From the NCBI RefSeq assembly GCF_025399835.1, contig NZ_JAODVR010000001.1, forward strand, positions 2,418,001-2,482,000: a stretch of 64,000 nucleotides of DNA, written 5' to 3'. The notes under the pieces were generated by a model, which saw only the letters and a program-made list of their open reading frames with translations, did not search any database and had not been told where the DNA came from. Shown here in pieces: positions 53,300-60,733 of the stretch. Numbering within the stretch: the stretch's first letter is position 1; each line of letters begins with the position of its first letter. The DNA comes from Haloarchaeobius sp. HME9146. GTDB taxonomy: Archaea; Halobacteriota; Halobacteria; Halobacteriales; Natrialbaceae. The translations under genes were made by a program, and so were the position numbers.

Positions 53300-53620
53300 C
53301 TATCCCTTCTTGAAGCCGACGAGGAAGCCGCCGGTGAAGCCCGCACCGACCGACAGGGTCGAGAGGATCGGTTCGATCCAGCCGGCCTGGATCTCCTGGG
53401 TGTCCTGCGCTGCACTGAGGATCCCGCCGGACAGTTCGTCCCACTTGACCGTGATGTAGCCCTTCGATTCGAGGAATTTGAACAGCGCCATCTCCAGTCC
53501 GACCAGGATGGCGATGATCTTCGCTATCTTCTTCGCAGCGAATCCGATGAGCGCACCGATGACGGCACCCGAGCCGAACTCGAGGCCGAGTTGCTGCGGA
53601 TTCAGCTCCAGGGGTAGCAT
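53300..53620 (-). CDS. FUN14 domain membrane protein
   Basis: 106 aa with two or three hydrophobic stretches. FGSGAVIGALIGFAAKKIAKIIAILVGLEMALFKFLESKGYI and GFTGGFLVGFKKG (in parts) are the FUN14 pattern, found in mitochondrial and archaeal membrane proteins. Function unknown. It converges on SBDS and is divergent from hflX. Confidence 0.82.
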   Translation of the reverse strand: MLPLELNPQQLGLEFGSGAVIGALIGFAAKKIAKIIAILVGLEMALFKFLESKGYITVKWDELSGGILSAAQDTQEIQAGWIEPILSTLSVGAGFTGGFLVGFKKG

Positions 53621-53905
53621 ACACGTAAGGCCACTCTACTTTCGAATAAGTCTTTTGGCGAGAAATTCCACCGTTCCCCGTCACTGCGGGGGGTTTTCCG
53701 AGTGACATGTGGCAAGAACCCTCGAATTGCTAGAACGCGTGGCAAGAGATTCAAGAGGGCCGGGCGGGTATAGGCGAGTATGATAGCGAACCGACCGACA
53801 GAGGTGCAGGACCGGCGGGGTTGACATCGCCCGCCGACCGGGTGTCGTCCCGGTCGGAGCGACCGGAAGCCGGAGGGACAGCAGTTACAACGCCGGATAC
53901 TTCTC
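53621..53905. other. FUN14-hflX intergenic region with leader hairpin
   Basis: 285 bp. A hairpin with 9-bp perfect arms CCGACCGGG/CCCGGTCGG and a 6-nt loop is at 53834-53857, 50-70 bp upstream of hflX. A TATA-like GGTATAGG (about 53768) would give a leader of roughly 110 nt. No conserved ORF is present. I tested it for C/D and H/ACA features and found no convincing box pair. Confidence 0.45.
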
Positions 53906-55198
53906 ATGAAGGCACTCATCGCCAAACGCGTCGATTCAGGAATCGCAGACGTCAGCGAGATACGAGAGCTCGCACGCGCCGCCGGCTACGAGGTCGTCGG
54001 TGAACTGACCCAGTCACGGAAGGCCGACCCCGGCCTCCAGTTCGGCGAGGGGAAGGCGGACGAACTGGCCGAACTGGCCCATCGAAAGGACGCCGCGGTG
54101 GTCATCTTCGACAACCGGCTGGGCCCGTACCAGACGTACAACCTCGGCCAGAAGCTCCCCGAGGGGTGTGAGGTCATGGACCGCTTCACGCTCATCCTGG
54201 AGATATTCGGCCAGCGTGCCCAGACCCGGAAGGCACAGCTCCAGGTCGAACTCGCGGAACTCAGGTACGAACTCCCGCGTGCCGAGGCCAAGACCAGCCT
54301 CGCCAAGCGCGACGAGCACCCCGGCTTCATGGGCCTGGGTGAGTACGACGAGAGCCGCGAGCAGGACATCAAGGACCAGATCAGCCGCATCCGGGACGAG
54401 CTGAAACGCATCGAGCAGACCGAGGAGAAGCGCCGCGAGCGCCGCCACGAGGCAGGCTTCGACCTCGTCGCACTGGCGGGCTACACCAACGCCGGGAAGT
54501 CCACGCTGATGCGCCAGATGGCGGCGGACCTCGACGTGGACGAGAACGAGGACCTCCACCCGGACCTCGACGCGACGGCCGAGTCCGAGGACCGGCTGTT
54601 CACCACGCTCGGGACGACCACGCGCCGGATGGACCTCGACACCCGCGACGTGTTGCTGACCGACACCGTCGGGTTCATCTCGAACCTGCCGCACTGGCTG
54701 GTCGAGTCGTTCAAGTCCACCCTTGACTCCGTCTACCGCGCCGATCTCGTCCTCCTCGTCGTGGACGTCTCCGAACCCATCGACGAGATCCGCGAGAAGC
54801 TCGTGACGAGCCACGACACGCTGTACGAGCGAAACGAGGCTCCAATCGTCACGGTGCTGAACAAGATAGACAAGGTCGACGAGGCGGAACTCGCCGAGAA
54901 GCGCGAGGCACTCTCCGCGCTCGCCCCGAACCCGGTCGCGGTCTCCGGGCAGGAGAACCTCAACATCGACGAACTCAGAGAGCGCATCGTACAGGAACTC
55001 CCCGACTGGGAGCGCGAGCGCCTCGTGTTGCCGATGACCGACGACACGATGAGCGTGGTCTCGTGGATCCACGACAACGCGAACGTCGAGGAGGTGAATT
55101 ACGGCGATGAGGACGTGCTGGTGGACTTCGAGGCACGGCCCGCCGTCGTCGAGAAGGCGCGGTCGCGGGCGGCCGAGCTCTCCACGCCGGTGCAGTAG
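53906..55198 (+). CDS. hflX: GTPase HflX
   Basis: 430 aa. N-terminal HflX domain (GxGKADEL-like GEGKADELAEL at 47-57) and coiled-coil region (about 105-180, rich in Glu/Arg), then the G domain with GYTNAGKST at 192-200, DTVGF near 255 and NKID near 320. It is a ribosome-associated GTPase that splits stalled ribosomes under stress in bacteria. Full length. Confidence 0.95.
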   Translation: MKALIAKRVDSGIADVSEIRELARAAGYEVVGELTQSRKADPGLQFGEGKADELAELAHRKDAAVVIFDNRLGPYQTYNLGQKLPEGCEVMDRFTLILEIFGQRAQTRKAQLQVELAELRYELPRAEAKTSLAKRDEHPGFMGLGEYDESREQDIKDQISRIRDELKRIEQTEEKRRERRHEAGFDLVALAGYTNAGKSTLMRQMAADLDVDENEDLHPDLDATAESEDRLFTTLGTTTRRMDLDTRDVLLTDTVGFISNLPHWLVESFKSTLDSVYRADLVLLVVDVSEPIDEIREKLVTSHDTLYERNEAPIVTVLNKIDKVDEAELAEKREALSALAPNPVAVSGQENLNIDELRERIVQELPDWERERLVLPMTDDTMSVVSWIHDNANVEEVNYGDEDVLVDFEARPAVVEKARSRAAELSTPVQ

Positions 55199-55351
55199 CC
55201 CGGGCGAACCGGACGCAGGACTCTCTTCTGTGCCGAACGTCTCCAGCACGTCGGAGGCGAAGCCACGTTCCGAGAATACGGAGACCTGGTGACGGTGTTC
55301 TCCCGGTCGGGTGCCCCACAGGCCGTGCTGGCGACGTTCACCGAGGAGTGA
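55199..55351 (+). pseudogene. Possible coding remnant (no start codon)
   Basis: A 51-codon plus-strand frame directly after the hflX stop encodes a protein-like string (RTLFCAERLQH, EATFREYGDLVTVFSRSG, PQAVLATFTEE) with good halophile codon use but no usable start and no ribosome or TATA signal. It may be a decayed gene end or a chance frame. Low confidence. Confidence 0.2.
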
Positions 55352-55370
55352 GCGGCCAGCGCGCCCGTTT

Positions 55371-55808
55371 CTATCCCGGTATCGAGATATCCTCACCTGC
55401 CTCGTTCAGGTTCGCCCATACGTCCCCGCTCTCCTGGACGACCACCTCGAACTGAAGCGGGCCGGCCCCGACGGCCCCGCCGTGGGAGTTGAACGAGATG
55501 ACCGCCTGATTGTGGTGTCTCTCCGACGTGGCGGTCAGGCTGTAGAAGCCGGGGGCACCCTCGAAGTCGTCGATGGGCCGGGGGTCCCCGGCTGCCGGTG
55601 CCTCGAACGTGCCCCAGATCGGGCGCTCGGTGGAGCCGTCCCGCGGCGCGTACACGAGGGTCAGGGACACCTGTTCGGCCTGGCCGGTGTCCGACCGCAG
55701 GAGGAGACGGTCCAGGGTCGCGGCGTCGTCACTGTCGGACGTCGAACAGCCTGCGAGGGCCGCTGTGGCCGTCGCGCCAAGGCTGCAGAGGAGGGCACGT
55801 CGTCGCAT
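55371..55808 (-). CDS. Secreted lipoprotein (Tat-type)
   Basis: 145 aa from ATG 55808. MRRRALLCSLGATATAALAGCST is an Arg-rich signal with lipobox LAGC. The body contains two moderate beta repeats and no Cys other than the lipobox. No known domain. The frame extends upstream to 55871 but without support. Confidence 0.8.
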   Translation of the reverse strand: MRRRALLCSLGATATAALAGCSTSDSDDAATLDRLLLRSDTGQAEQVSLTLVYAPRDGSTERPIWGTFEAPAAGDPRPIDDFEGAPGFYSLTATSERHHNQAVISFNSHGGAVGAGPLQFEVVVQESGDVWANLNEAGEDISIPG

Positions 55809-55880
55809 GGTCTCCCGTTTTGTCTGAAAACAGGTAGTTCCTCGGGTGGGGACTGGGTCAGTGACCGGCAAGTCGGTCCC

Positions 55881-56357
55881 CTACAGCTCCCGCTTCTCCT
55901 TCGAGACGACCTTCACGCCCTCGATTCTGGTGTCGGGATACTGCCCGTCCGAATCCTTCTCGGCGGCCTTCACCATGTCCCAGACGACGTTCAGTCCGGT
56001 CGTCACTCCTTCGAGAGCCTCCATCTCGCAGCCGGTCTTGCCCGTCGTCTCGACACCGACCTGCAGGGTGACGTGGTCGTCCGCGACGTCGAAGTCGGTG
56101 TCGACGTTCGTCACGGGAATCTGGTGGCACATCGGGATGGTCTCCCAGGTGTGCTTGACCGCCTGGATGGCCCCGATGCGGGCGGTCGCCAGCACGTCAC
56201 CTTTCTTCACCTCGTTACCCCGAATCGCCTCGATGGTCGACGGCTGGAGATGGATGGTCCCCTCGGCGACGGCCCGGCGGGCCGTATCGGGTTTGTCGCC
56301 CACGTCGACCATCTGGGCTTCACCTGCATCGTCGGTGTGGGTCAACTCGTCACTCAT
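55881..56357 (-). CDS. moaC: Cyclic pyranopterin monophosphate synthase MoaC
   Basis: 158 aa. MCHQIPVTNVDT and KTGCEMEALEGVT are the MoaC active-site blocks (Lys and Cys-His). It makes the cyclic pyranopterin of molybdenum cofactor. Its start overlaps the end of nnr by 8 bp on the same strand. MoaA is not in the window. Confidence 0.93.
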   Translation of the reverse strand: MSDELTHTDDAGEAQMVDVGDKPDTARRAVAEGTIHLQPSTIEAIRGNEVKKGDVLATARIGAIQAVKHTWETIPMCHQIPVTNVDTDFDVADDHVTLQVGVETTGKTGCEMEALEGVTTGLNVVWDMVKAAEKDSDGQYPDTRIEGVKVVSKEKREL

Positions 56358-57792
56358 CGCGACCACCCCACATGGCGTGGGGAATCTCCCGCAGTAGGTC
56401 GGACGCAAACATACCGTATCCTTGCGCGTCGACGACGGAATCACCTGCGGTTCCGTTCACGTAGGCCGCGATACCGCCCGCTTCGACCGGGTCGTGGGTG
56501 CTCGCGAGCGCGCCGCAGATACCCGCGAGCACGTCGCCGGTCCCCCCGACGGTCATGCCCGGGTTTCCTGTCCTGTTGACCCGCGTCGTCTCGCCGTCGG
56601 AGACCACGTCGTAAGCCCCCTTCACGAGCAGCGTCTGGCCGAGGTCTGCGGCGAACGACTCCACGAGTTCTGTTCGCTCCTGCCAGTCCTCGTCGGTCTC
56701 CCCACCCATCGCGACGAGTTCGCCCTGGTGGGGCGTACACAGCAGGTCGGCGTCGGTTTCTGTCCCTGGCACCGCCCGGAGCGCGTCGGCGTCGACCACG
56801 GCCCGGCCGTCGTAGACCTCGAGGAACTCGCGGACCGCGTCGAGCGTCCCGCTGGCCCGACCCAATCCCGGTCCGAGAATCACGCAGTCGGCGGCGAGCG
56901 CCCGGTCGAGCAGCTCGTCGACGTGCTTTGGCTGGAGCAGGTCACCGGCGAGTTCGTGGACGATGAGGCCCTCCTCGAAGCCCTGTACCTCCCGCGCGAC
57001 GTTCTCCGGACAGGCGATGTGGACGAGGTCGGCTCCGGCCCGCATCGCGGCCTGCCCGGCGAGTGCCGGCGCGCCGGTGTAGGGCCCGCCGCCGACCACG
57101 AGGACCTCGCCGAAGTCGCCCTTGTGGGCGTGTGGGTCTCTGGAGAGGGCAAGGAGGTCGCCCTGCTCGACGAACAACTCTGCTGCCGCGGGGATGCCGA
57201 TGTCCGCGACCGTGATGATGGGCGCGTCGACCGCCTCCAGCCCGGGCTTGTCGTCGTGGAAGGTGACGACGTGGTCGGCCTGGACCGCGGTTCCATGGGA
57301 CTCGCCTGTGTCCGCGTCGACGCCGGAGGGCACGTCGACCGAGACGACGTAGGCCGACGACTGGTTGATGGCTTCGGCCGCTGTCGCCTCGGGCTCGCGG
57401 AGCGCCCCGGTCACGCCGGTCCCGAGCATCGCGTCGACCACGAGGTCGCAGTCGGGGAGCGAGAAGTCAGCCGAATCGCGCACCTCCTGTGTGTCGTACT
57501 CGCCCTGCTGGAGCGCGTCCCAGTTCTCCCGGGCGATGTCGGTCGTGATGTTCTCGGCACGCCCGAGCAGGATGGTCTCGACCGCGAACTCGTCGAGGAA
57601 TCGGGCCGCGACGAAAGCGTCCCCGCCGTTGTTCCCGCGGCCCGCGACGATGACGACCTCATCGCCGGGCTCTGCGTGCTCGCGGACCACCCGGGCGACC
57701 GCGTTCCCGCTCGACTCCATGAGCTGTTTCCGGGGGACGCCGAGCGCCTCGGCGTTCCGGTCGACCTGTGCCATCCGGTCGCTCGTAATCAT
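56350..57792 (-). CDS. nnr: Bifunctional NAD(P)H-hydrate epimerase/dehydratase Nnr
   Basis: 480 aa from ATG 57792. The N-terminal 210 residues are the YjeF-N epimerase (VAGRGNNGGDAFVAARF, DLVVDAMLGTGVTGAL). The C-terminal part is the ADP-dependent dehydratase (VGGGPYTGAPALAGQAAMRAGADLVHIA, in parts, and VGGTGDVLAGICGAL near the end). It repairs damaged NAD(P)H hydrates. The frame continues upstream to 58218 but lacks support. Stop overlaps moaC start. Confidence 0.92.
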   Translation of the reverse strand: MITSDRMAQVDRNAEALGVPRKQLMESSGNAVARVVREHAEPGDEVVIVAGRGNNGGDAFVAARFLDEFAVETILLGRAENITTDIARENWDALQQGEYDTQEVRDSADFSLPDCDLVVDAMLGTGVTGALREPEATAAEAINQSSAYVVSVDVPSGVDADTGESHGTAVQADHVVTFHDDKPGLEAVDAPIITVADIGIPAAAELFVEQGDLLALSRDPHAHKGDFGEVLVVGGGPYTGAPALAGQAAMRAGADLVHIACPENVAREVQGFEEGLIVHELAGDLLQPKHVDELLDRALAADCVILGPGLGRASGTLDAVREFLEVYDGRAVVDADALRAVPGTETDADLLCTPHQGELVAMGGETDEDWQERTELVESFAADLGQTLLVKGAYDVVSDGETTRVNRTGNPGMTVGGTGDVLAGICGALASTHDPVEAGGIAAYVNGTAGDSVVDAQGYGMFASDLLREIPHAMWGGRDE

Positions 57793-58162
57793 GGGCGGAC
57801 GTTCGGGCGGTGACAGGTAAAGACTGGCGTCGGGTAGGGTGGTTCTGGTGGGGTTGTTAGTCGGCGGAAGTGGTGGGTGGCGCGTGCGGTCGCCAGTCAC
57901 GAGCGACAGCGAGTGCTGGCGTCGGAAACACGCGAGGGACGACCGGAGCGAAGTGAAACGAAGCGGAGGGAGTCGGCTGGGGAGGGTGTGGCTGCGGTGC
58001 GGGGCGGTGGCGGTCTCCATCGCCATCGGCAGTCGTGAACTGGTTCTCGGACACACCAGCGACACGGACACCTGGACGAAGCACTCTCGAAGGCGATACC
58101 CGTCGACCAGTCGACGACCATCCACACAGAAGAATTTCGTACTCGGAGCCGAGTTCTCTTCT
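57793..58162. other. Intergenic region nnr - aldo/keto reductase
   Basis: 370 bp without a credible gene. It includes a haloarchaeal-style stretch of GAACGAAGTGAAACGAAG-type oligonucleotides (57940-57965), also seen behind tRNA-Leu, and the AATTTCG promoter-like element about 28 bp upstream of the reductase start. Nothing else recognised. Confidence 0.4.
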
Positions 58163-58927
58163 ATGACACTCCCCGAAGTCGGTCTCGGCACCATGGGCAT
58201 CGACGACCCGGACGCCATCGCCAGCGCCCTGGACGCGGGCTATCGCCACCTCGACACCGCACAGATCTACGAGAACGAAGCCGTCGTCGGCGAGGGCATC
58301 GCGAAGAGCGACGTGCCCCGGGACGAGGTCTTCCTCGCGACGAAGGTCTGGGCCACGAACCTCGCGCCGGAGGATGTACGCGAGAGCACGGAAGCCAGCC
58401 TCGACCGCCTCGGCGTCGATTCCGTGGATCTGCTCTACGTCCACCGGCCCATCGAGGCGTACGACCCGGAGACCACCCTCCCGGCGTTCGACGAACTGGT
58501 CGAGGACAGACTCACGAAACACGTCGGCGTCTCGAACTTCACGCAAGAGGAACTCGCCACCGCCCGCGAGCACCTCGACGCGCCCATCTTCGCCCACCAG
58601 ATAGAGTACCACCCGTTCTTCCAGACGCCGGACCTGCTGGCCGACAACCGCGCCCACGACGAGACGGTGGTCGCATACTCCCCGCTGGCGCAGGGGAAAG
58701 TGTTCGACGATTCGACGCTGCAGGATATCGCCGAGGCTCACGAGGCCACTCCCGCCGACGTGGCTATCGCGTGGCTCTGCCAGAAGGAGGGCGTCGTGAC
58801 GATTCCCAAAGCAGGGAGCCGGGAGCATCAGGAGGGCAACCTGGCGGCTGCCGATATCGGACTCACAGACGAGGAGTGCGCCCGAATCGACGAGCTCGAC
58901 CGCGGCGAGGAGCTGTTCCCCGAGTAG
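58163..58927 (+). CDS. Aldo/keto reductase
   Basis: 254 aa from ATG 58163. Catalytic tetrad is visible: Asp in HLDTAQIY, Tyr in IYENE, Lys in LATKVWA, His in YVHRPIE. The NADPH-binding region is IPKAGSREHQEGN. It is a short AKR with no extra domains. Likely reduces small aldehydes or keto acids. Convergent with acylphosphatase. Confidence 0.9.
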   Translation: MTLPEVGLGTMGIDDPDAIASALDAGYRHLDTAQIYENEAVVGEGIAKSDVPRDEVFLATKVWATNLAPEDVRESTEASLDRLGVDSVDLLYVHRPIEAYDPETTLPAFDELVEDRLTKHVGVSNFTQEELATAREHLDAPIFAHQIEYHPFFQTPDLLADNRAHDETVVAYSPLAQGKVFDDSTLQDIAEAHEATPADVAIAWLCQKEGVVTIPKAGSREHQEGNLAAADIGLTDEECARIDELDRGEELFPE

Positions 58928-58935
58928 AATCAGCG

Positions 58936-59220
58936 CTACCGACGAATCCGGAATCCGTCTTCGGCCTCTGGCTCTTCGTACTCGACCTCGACAGACTCGA
59001 CGTTCGCGGCCGGACTGCCCTCGTGACACCATTCAACCATCGACTCGACGGCGTCCTCTGGCCCTTCGAAGACCGCCTCGACGCGGCCGTCGCGGAGGTT
59101 CTGGACCCAGCCGTCGATTCCCTTCTCCTGTGCGGTGTCGCGGGTGTTCGCCCGGTAGTAGACGCCCTGGACGCGACCCGAGACGAAGACGTGTGCGCGG
59201 GTTCGGTCGGCTGCTGACAT
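58936..59220 (-). CDS. Acylphosphatase
   Basis: 94 aa. SGRVQGVYYRANT contains the phosphate-binding Arg and WVQNLRDGRVEAVFEGP the catalytic Asn. It hydrolyses carboxyl phosphates. Start at 59220; convergent with the aldo/keto reductase. Confidence 0.93.
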   Translation of the reverse strand: MSAADRTRAHVFVSGRVQGVYYRANTRDTAQEKGIDGWVQNLRDGRVEAVFEGPEDAVESMVEWCHEGSPAANVESVEVEYEEPEAEDGFRIRR

Positions 59221-59257
59221 GGGTCGAGATTCGGTCTCGGCGATGAAAAATCCCCAG

Positions 59258-59722
59258 TCAGACGACGGAGTAGGACACGACCTCGACACCACCCGAGGCG
59301 TTCACCCGGAGGTGGTAGCGCTCGTAGTTCTCGAGGGGTCGCTCCCAGACGAGCTCGCCGTCGACGCGAATCTCGAGTCGGTACTCAGCGGTCGGCTCGA
59401 ACCGGTCCTCGAACTCGTATCTCCCAGTCTCGGTGAGTGTCTGCTCGACGTCGTCCCCGCCGTCGAGGTTCACCGCGGTGACGGTGACGTTCCCTTCGTA
59501 TCGATTCCACAGCTCCAGCGGGTCCTCGACGCACATGCAGGGCGTCGTCGTCTCGCCAACTGCGTTCGTCTCAGCGGGTGTCGTGGTTGCCTGTGACGTC
59601 GTCACGGTAGTCGGTTCACGCGTCGGTTCGGTCGTCGTGTCGGCCCCGAGTGCGGGACCCAGACAACCGGCGGACACGAGACAGACCGCGAGGCCGAAGA
59701 GGAGGGCAGGTCGAGACATCAT
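59258..59722 (-). CDS. Secreted lipoprotein
   Basis: 154 aa from ATG 59722 (a second ATG immediately after). SRPALLFGLAVCLVSAGC is the signal with lipobox SAGC. A Thr-rich linker precedes a beta-sandwich body; WNRYEGNVTVTAVNLDGGDDVEQTLTETGRYEFED (in parts) suggests an immunoglobulin-like fold. Function unknown. Confidence 0.75.
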   Translation of the reverse strand: MMSRPALLFGLAVCLVSAGCLGPALGADTTTEPTREPTTVTTSQATTTPAETNAVGETTTPCMCVEDPLELWNRYEGNVTVTAVNLDGGDDVEQTLTETGRYEFEDRFEPTAEYRLEIRVDGELVWERPLENYERYHLRVNASGGVEVVSYSVV

Positions 59723-59794
59723 GTCGGGTTTCCGGAGAGTGTGGCATAAGCTTTCTTCGGCGCGCTTTTCCCGCCACACCGCCAACCCCCGGCC

Positions 59795-60217
59795 ATGTCC
59801 CAGCACCGCAGCAACATCGCGCCCAGCACCCTGGGCGTCGAGTTACAGGACGGTGGCGTGTCGGTCGAGTACACGGACGGCCGGTCGGTGTTCTACCACG
59901 GCGTCCCCGACAAGAAGGAGGGCAGCGTCGAGTGCCCGCCGGGCAAGCACGTCCAGGTGCTCGTCACGGACCCGACCGAGACCGAGGGAGTGCTCGTCTA
60001 CGTCAACGACCGCAAGACCGACGACGACATCCTCGAATCGACCGGCGTCGGCCGCCTCCTGCTGGACACCGGCGAGGAGGAGGAGCTGTTCCCCGGCGTC
60101 GTGGTCAAACGCGGCGGCGTCCGCGTGACCGTCGAGGCCGACCCCGAGGAAGCCCGCGGGCGTGTCTTCGTCTTCGCCGAGGACGAGATAAGCGAGCACT
60201 CCTACGAGATCGTCTGA
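59795..60217 (+). CDS. Haloarchaeal conserved protein (DUF5796-like)
   Basis: 140 aa with no membrane segments. APSTLGVELQDGGVSVEYTDGRSVFYHGVPDKKEGSVECPPGKHVQVLVTDPTETEG (in parts) is a compact beta structure typical of DUF5796. The stop overlaps the next gene by one base. It is acidic and probably cytoplasmic. Confidence 0.65.
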   Translation: MSQHRSNIAPSTLGVELQDGGVSVEYTDGRSVFYHGVPDKKEGSVECPPGKHVQVLVTDPTETEGVLVYVNDRKTDDDILESTGVGRLLLDTGEEEELFPGVVVKRGGVRVTVEADPEEARGRVFVFAEDEISEHSYEIV

Positions 60218-60459
60218 TGCCACTGGCCAAGCGCTGGCACGACTTCGACCGGTCGGTTCTCGGAACGGTTCCGGACCGCCTCGGGATGTACGAACTCGGC
60301 GACGAGGACGGGACCGTGGTCGAGGTTGGCCACGGCGTCCTGCGCGACGAACTGAAGTCAGCACTCTCGTACCGCGATGCGGCGAAGGTCCGCTGGGAGG
60401 TCGCCCAGACCCGCGAGCAGGCGTCCGAGCTGGCGGCGACGCATCGCGACCGGCTCTGA
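60217..60459 (+). CDS. Small protein with GIY-YIG-like start (80 aa)
   Basis: 80 aa. TVPDRLGMYELGDEDGTVVEVGHGVLRDELKSAL (in parts) parallels the GIY-YIG pattern PGxYxxxDxxGxxxYxGxxxxLRxxL, but the second Tyr and the catalytic Arg are not clearly present. It is cotranscribed with the DUF5796-like gene (TGATG). I treat it as a nuclease-fold relative, possibly inactive (DUF7508-like). Confidence 0.55.
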   Translation: MPLAKRWHDFDRSVLGTVPDRLGMYELGDEDGTVVEVGHGVLRDELKSALSYRDAAKVRWEVAQTREQASELAATHRDRL

Positions 60460-60481
60460 ATCGCCCGACCGACGCAGCCAC

Positions 60482-60616
60482 TTACTGCAGGTACGCCGGT
60501 TCCTCCCCCGTGCAGGCCGATTCGTGCGCTTTCGCGTCCATCCGGTCGTCGAACATGAGGCCGCAGTCCTCGCACTCGTACCACGTCTCCCCGTCGCGCT
60601 CTCGTTTCGCGACCAT
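60482..60616 (-). CDS. Zinc finger mini-protein (44 aa)
   Basis: 44 aa, ATG 60616, TAA stop at 60482. WYECEDCGLMFDDRMDAKAH followed by ESACTG gives a CxxC...H...C zinc site. It belongs with the single-finger haloarchaeal mini-proteins (DUF7128-like). Function unknown; such proteins are expressed and some affect stress or biofilm traits. It is divergent from cdc48. Confidence 0.75.
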   Translation of the reverse strand: MVAKRERDGETWYECEDCGLMFDDRMDAKAHESACTGEEPAYLQ

Positions 60617-60733
60617 GTGCGAGTGATACCCGCCCAGTCCCTTTGAATCTCACCCGGAGTTTCGAGGCAGCCCCGACCGTCGACCCAGCGCCAGAGGGCA
60701 ATTCTCAAGTCAGCTCGATGAAAATAATCGGGT

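Noticed and set aside
53764-53890. Possible H/ACA or C/D guide RNA upstream of hflX
   Set aside because: An ACA and a hairpin are present, but the lower stem and pocket do not pair, and no C/D boxes are found.
57940-57965. GAACGAAGTGAA-like oligonucleotides, also at about 21585-21655
   Set aside because: This low-complexity motif is common in haloarchaeal intergenic DNA; two loci are not enough to call a repeat family.
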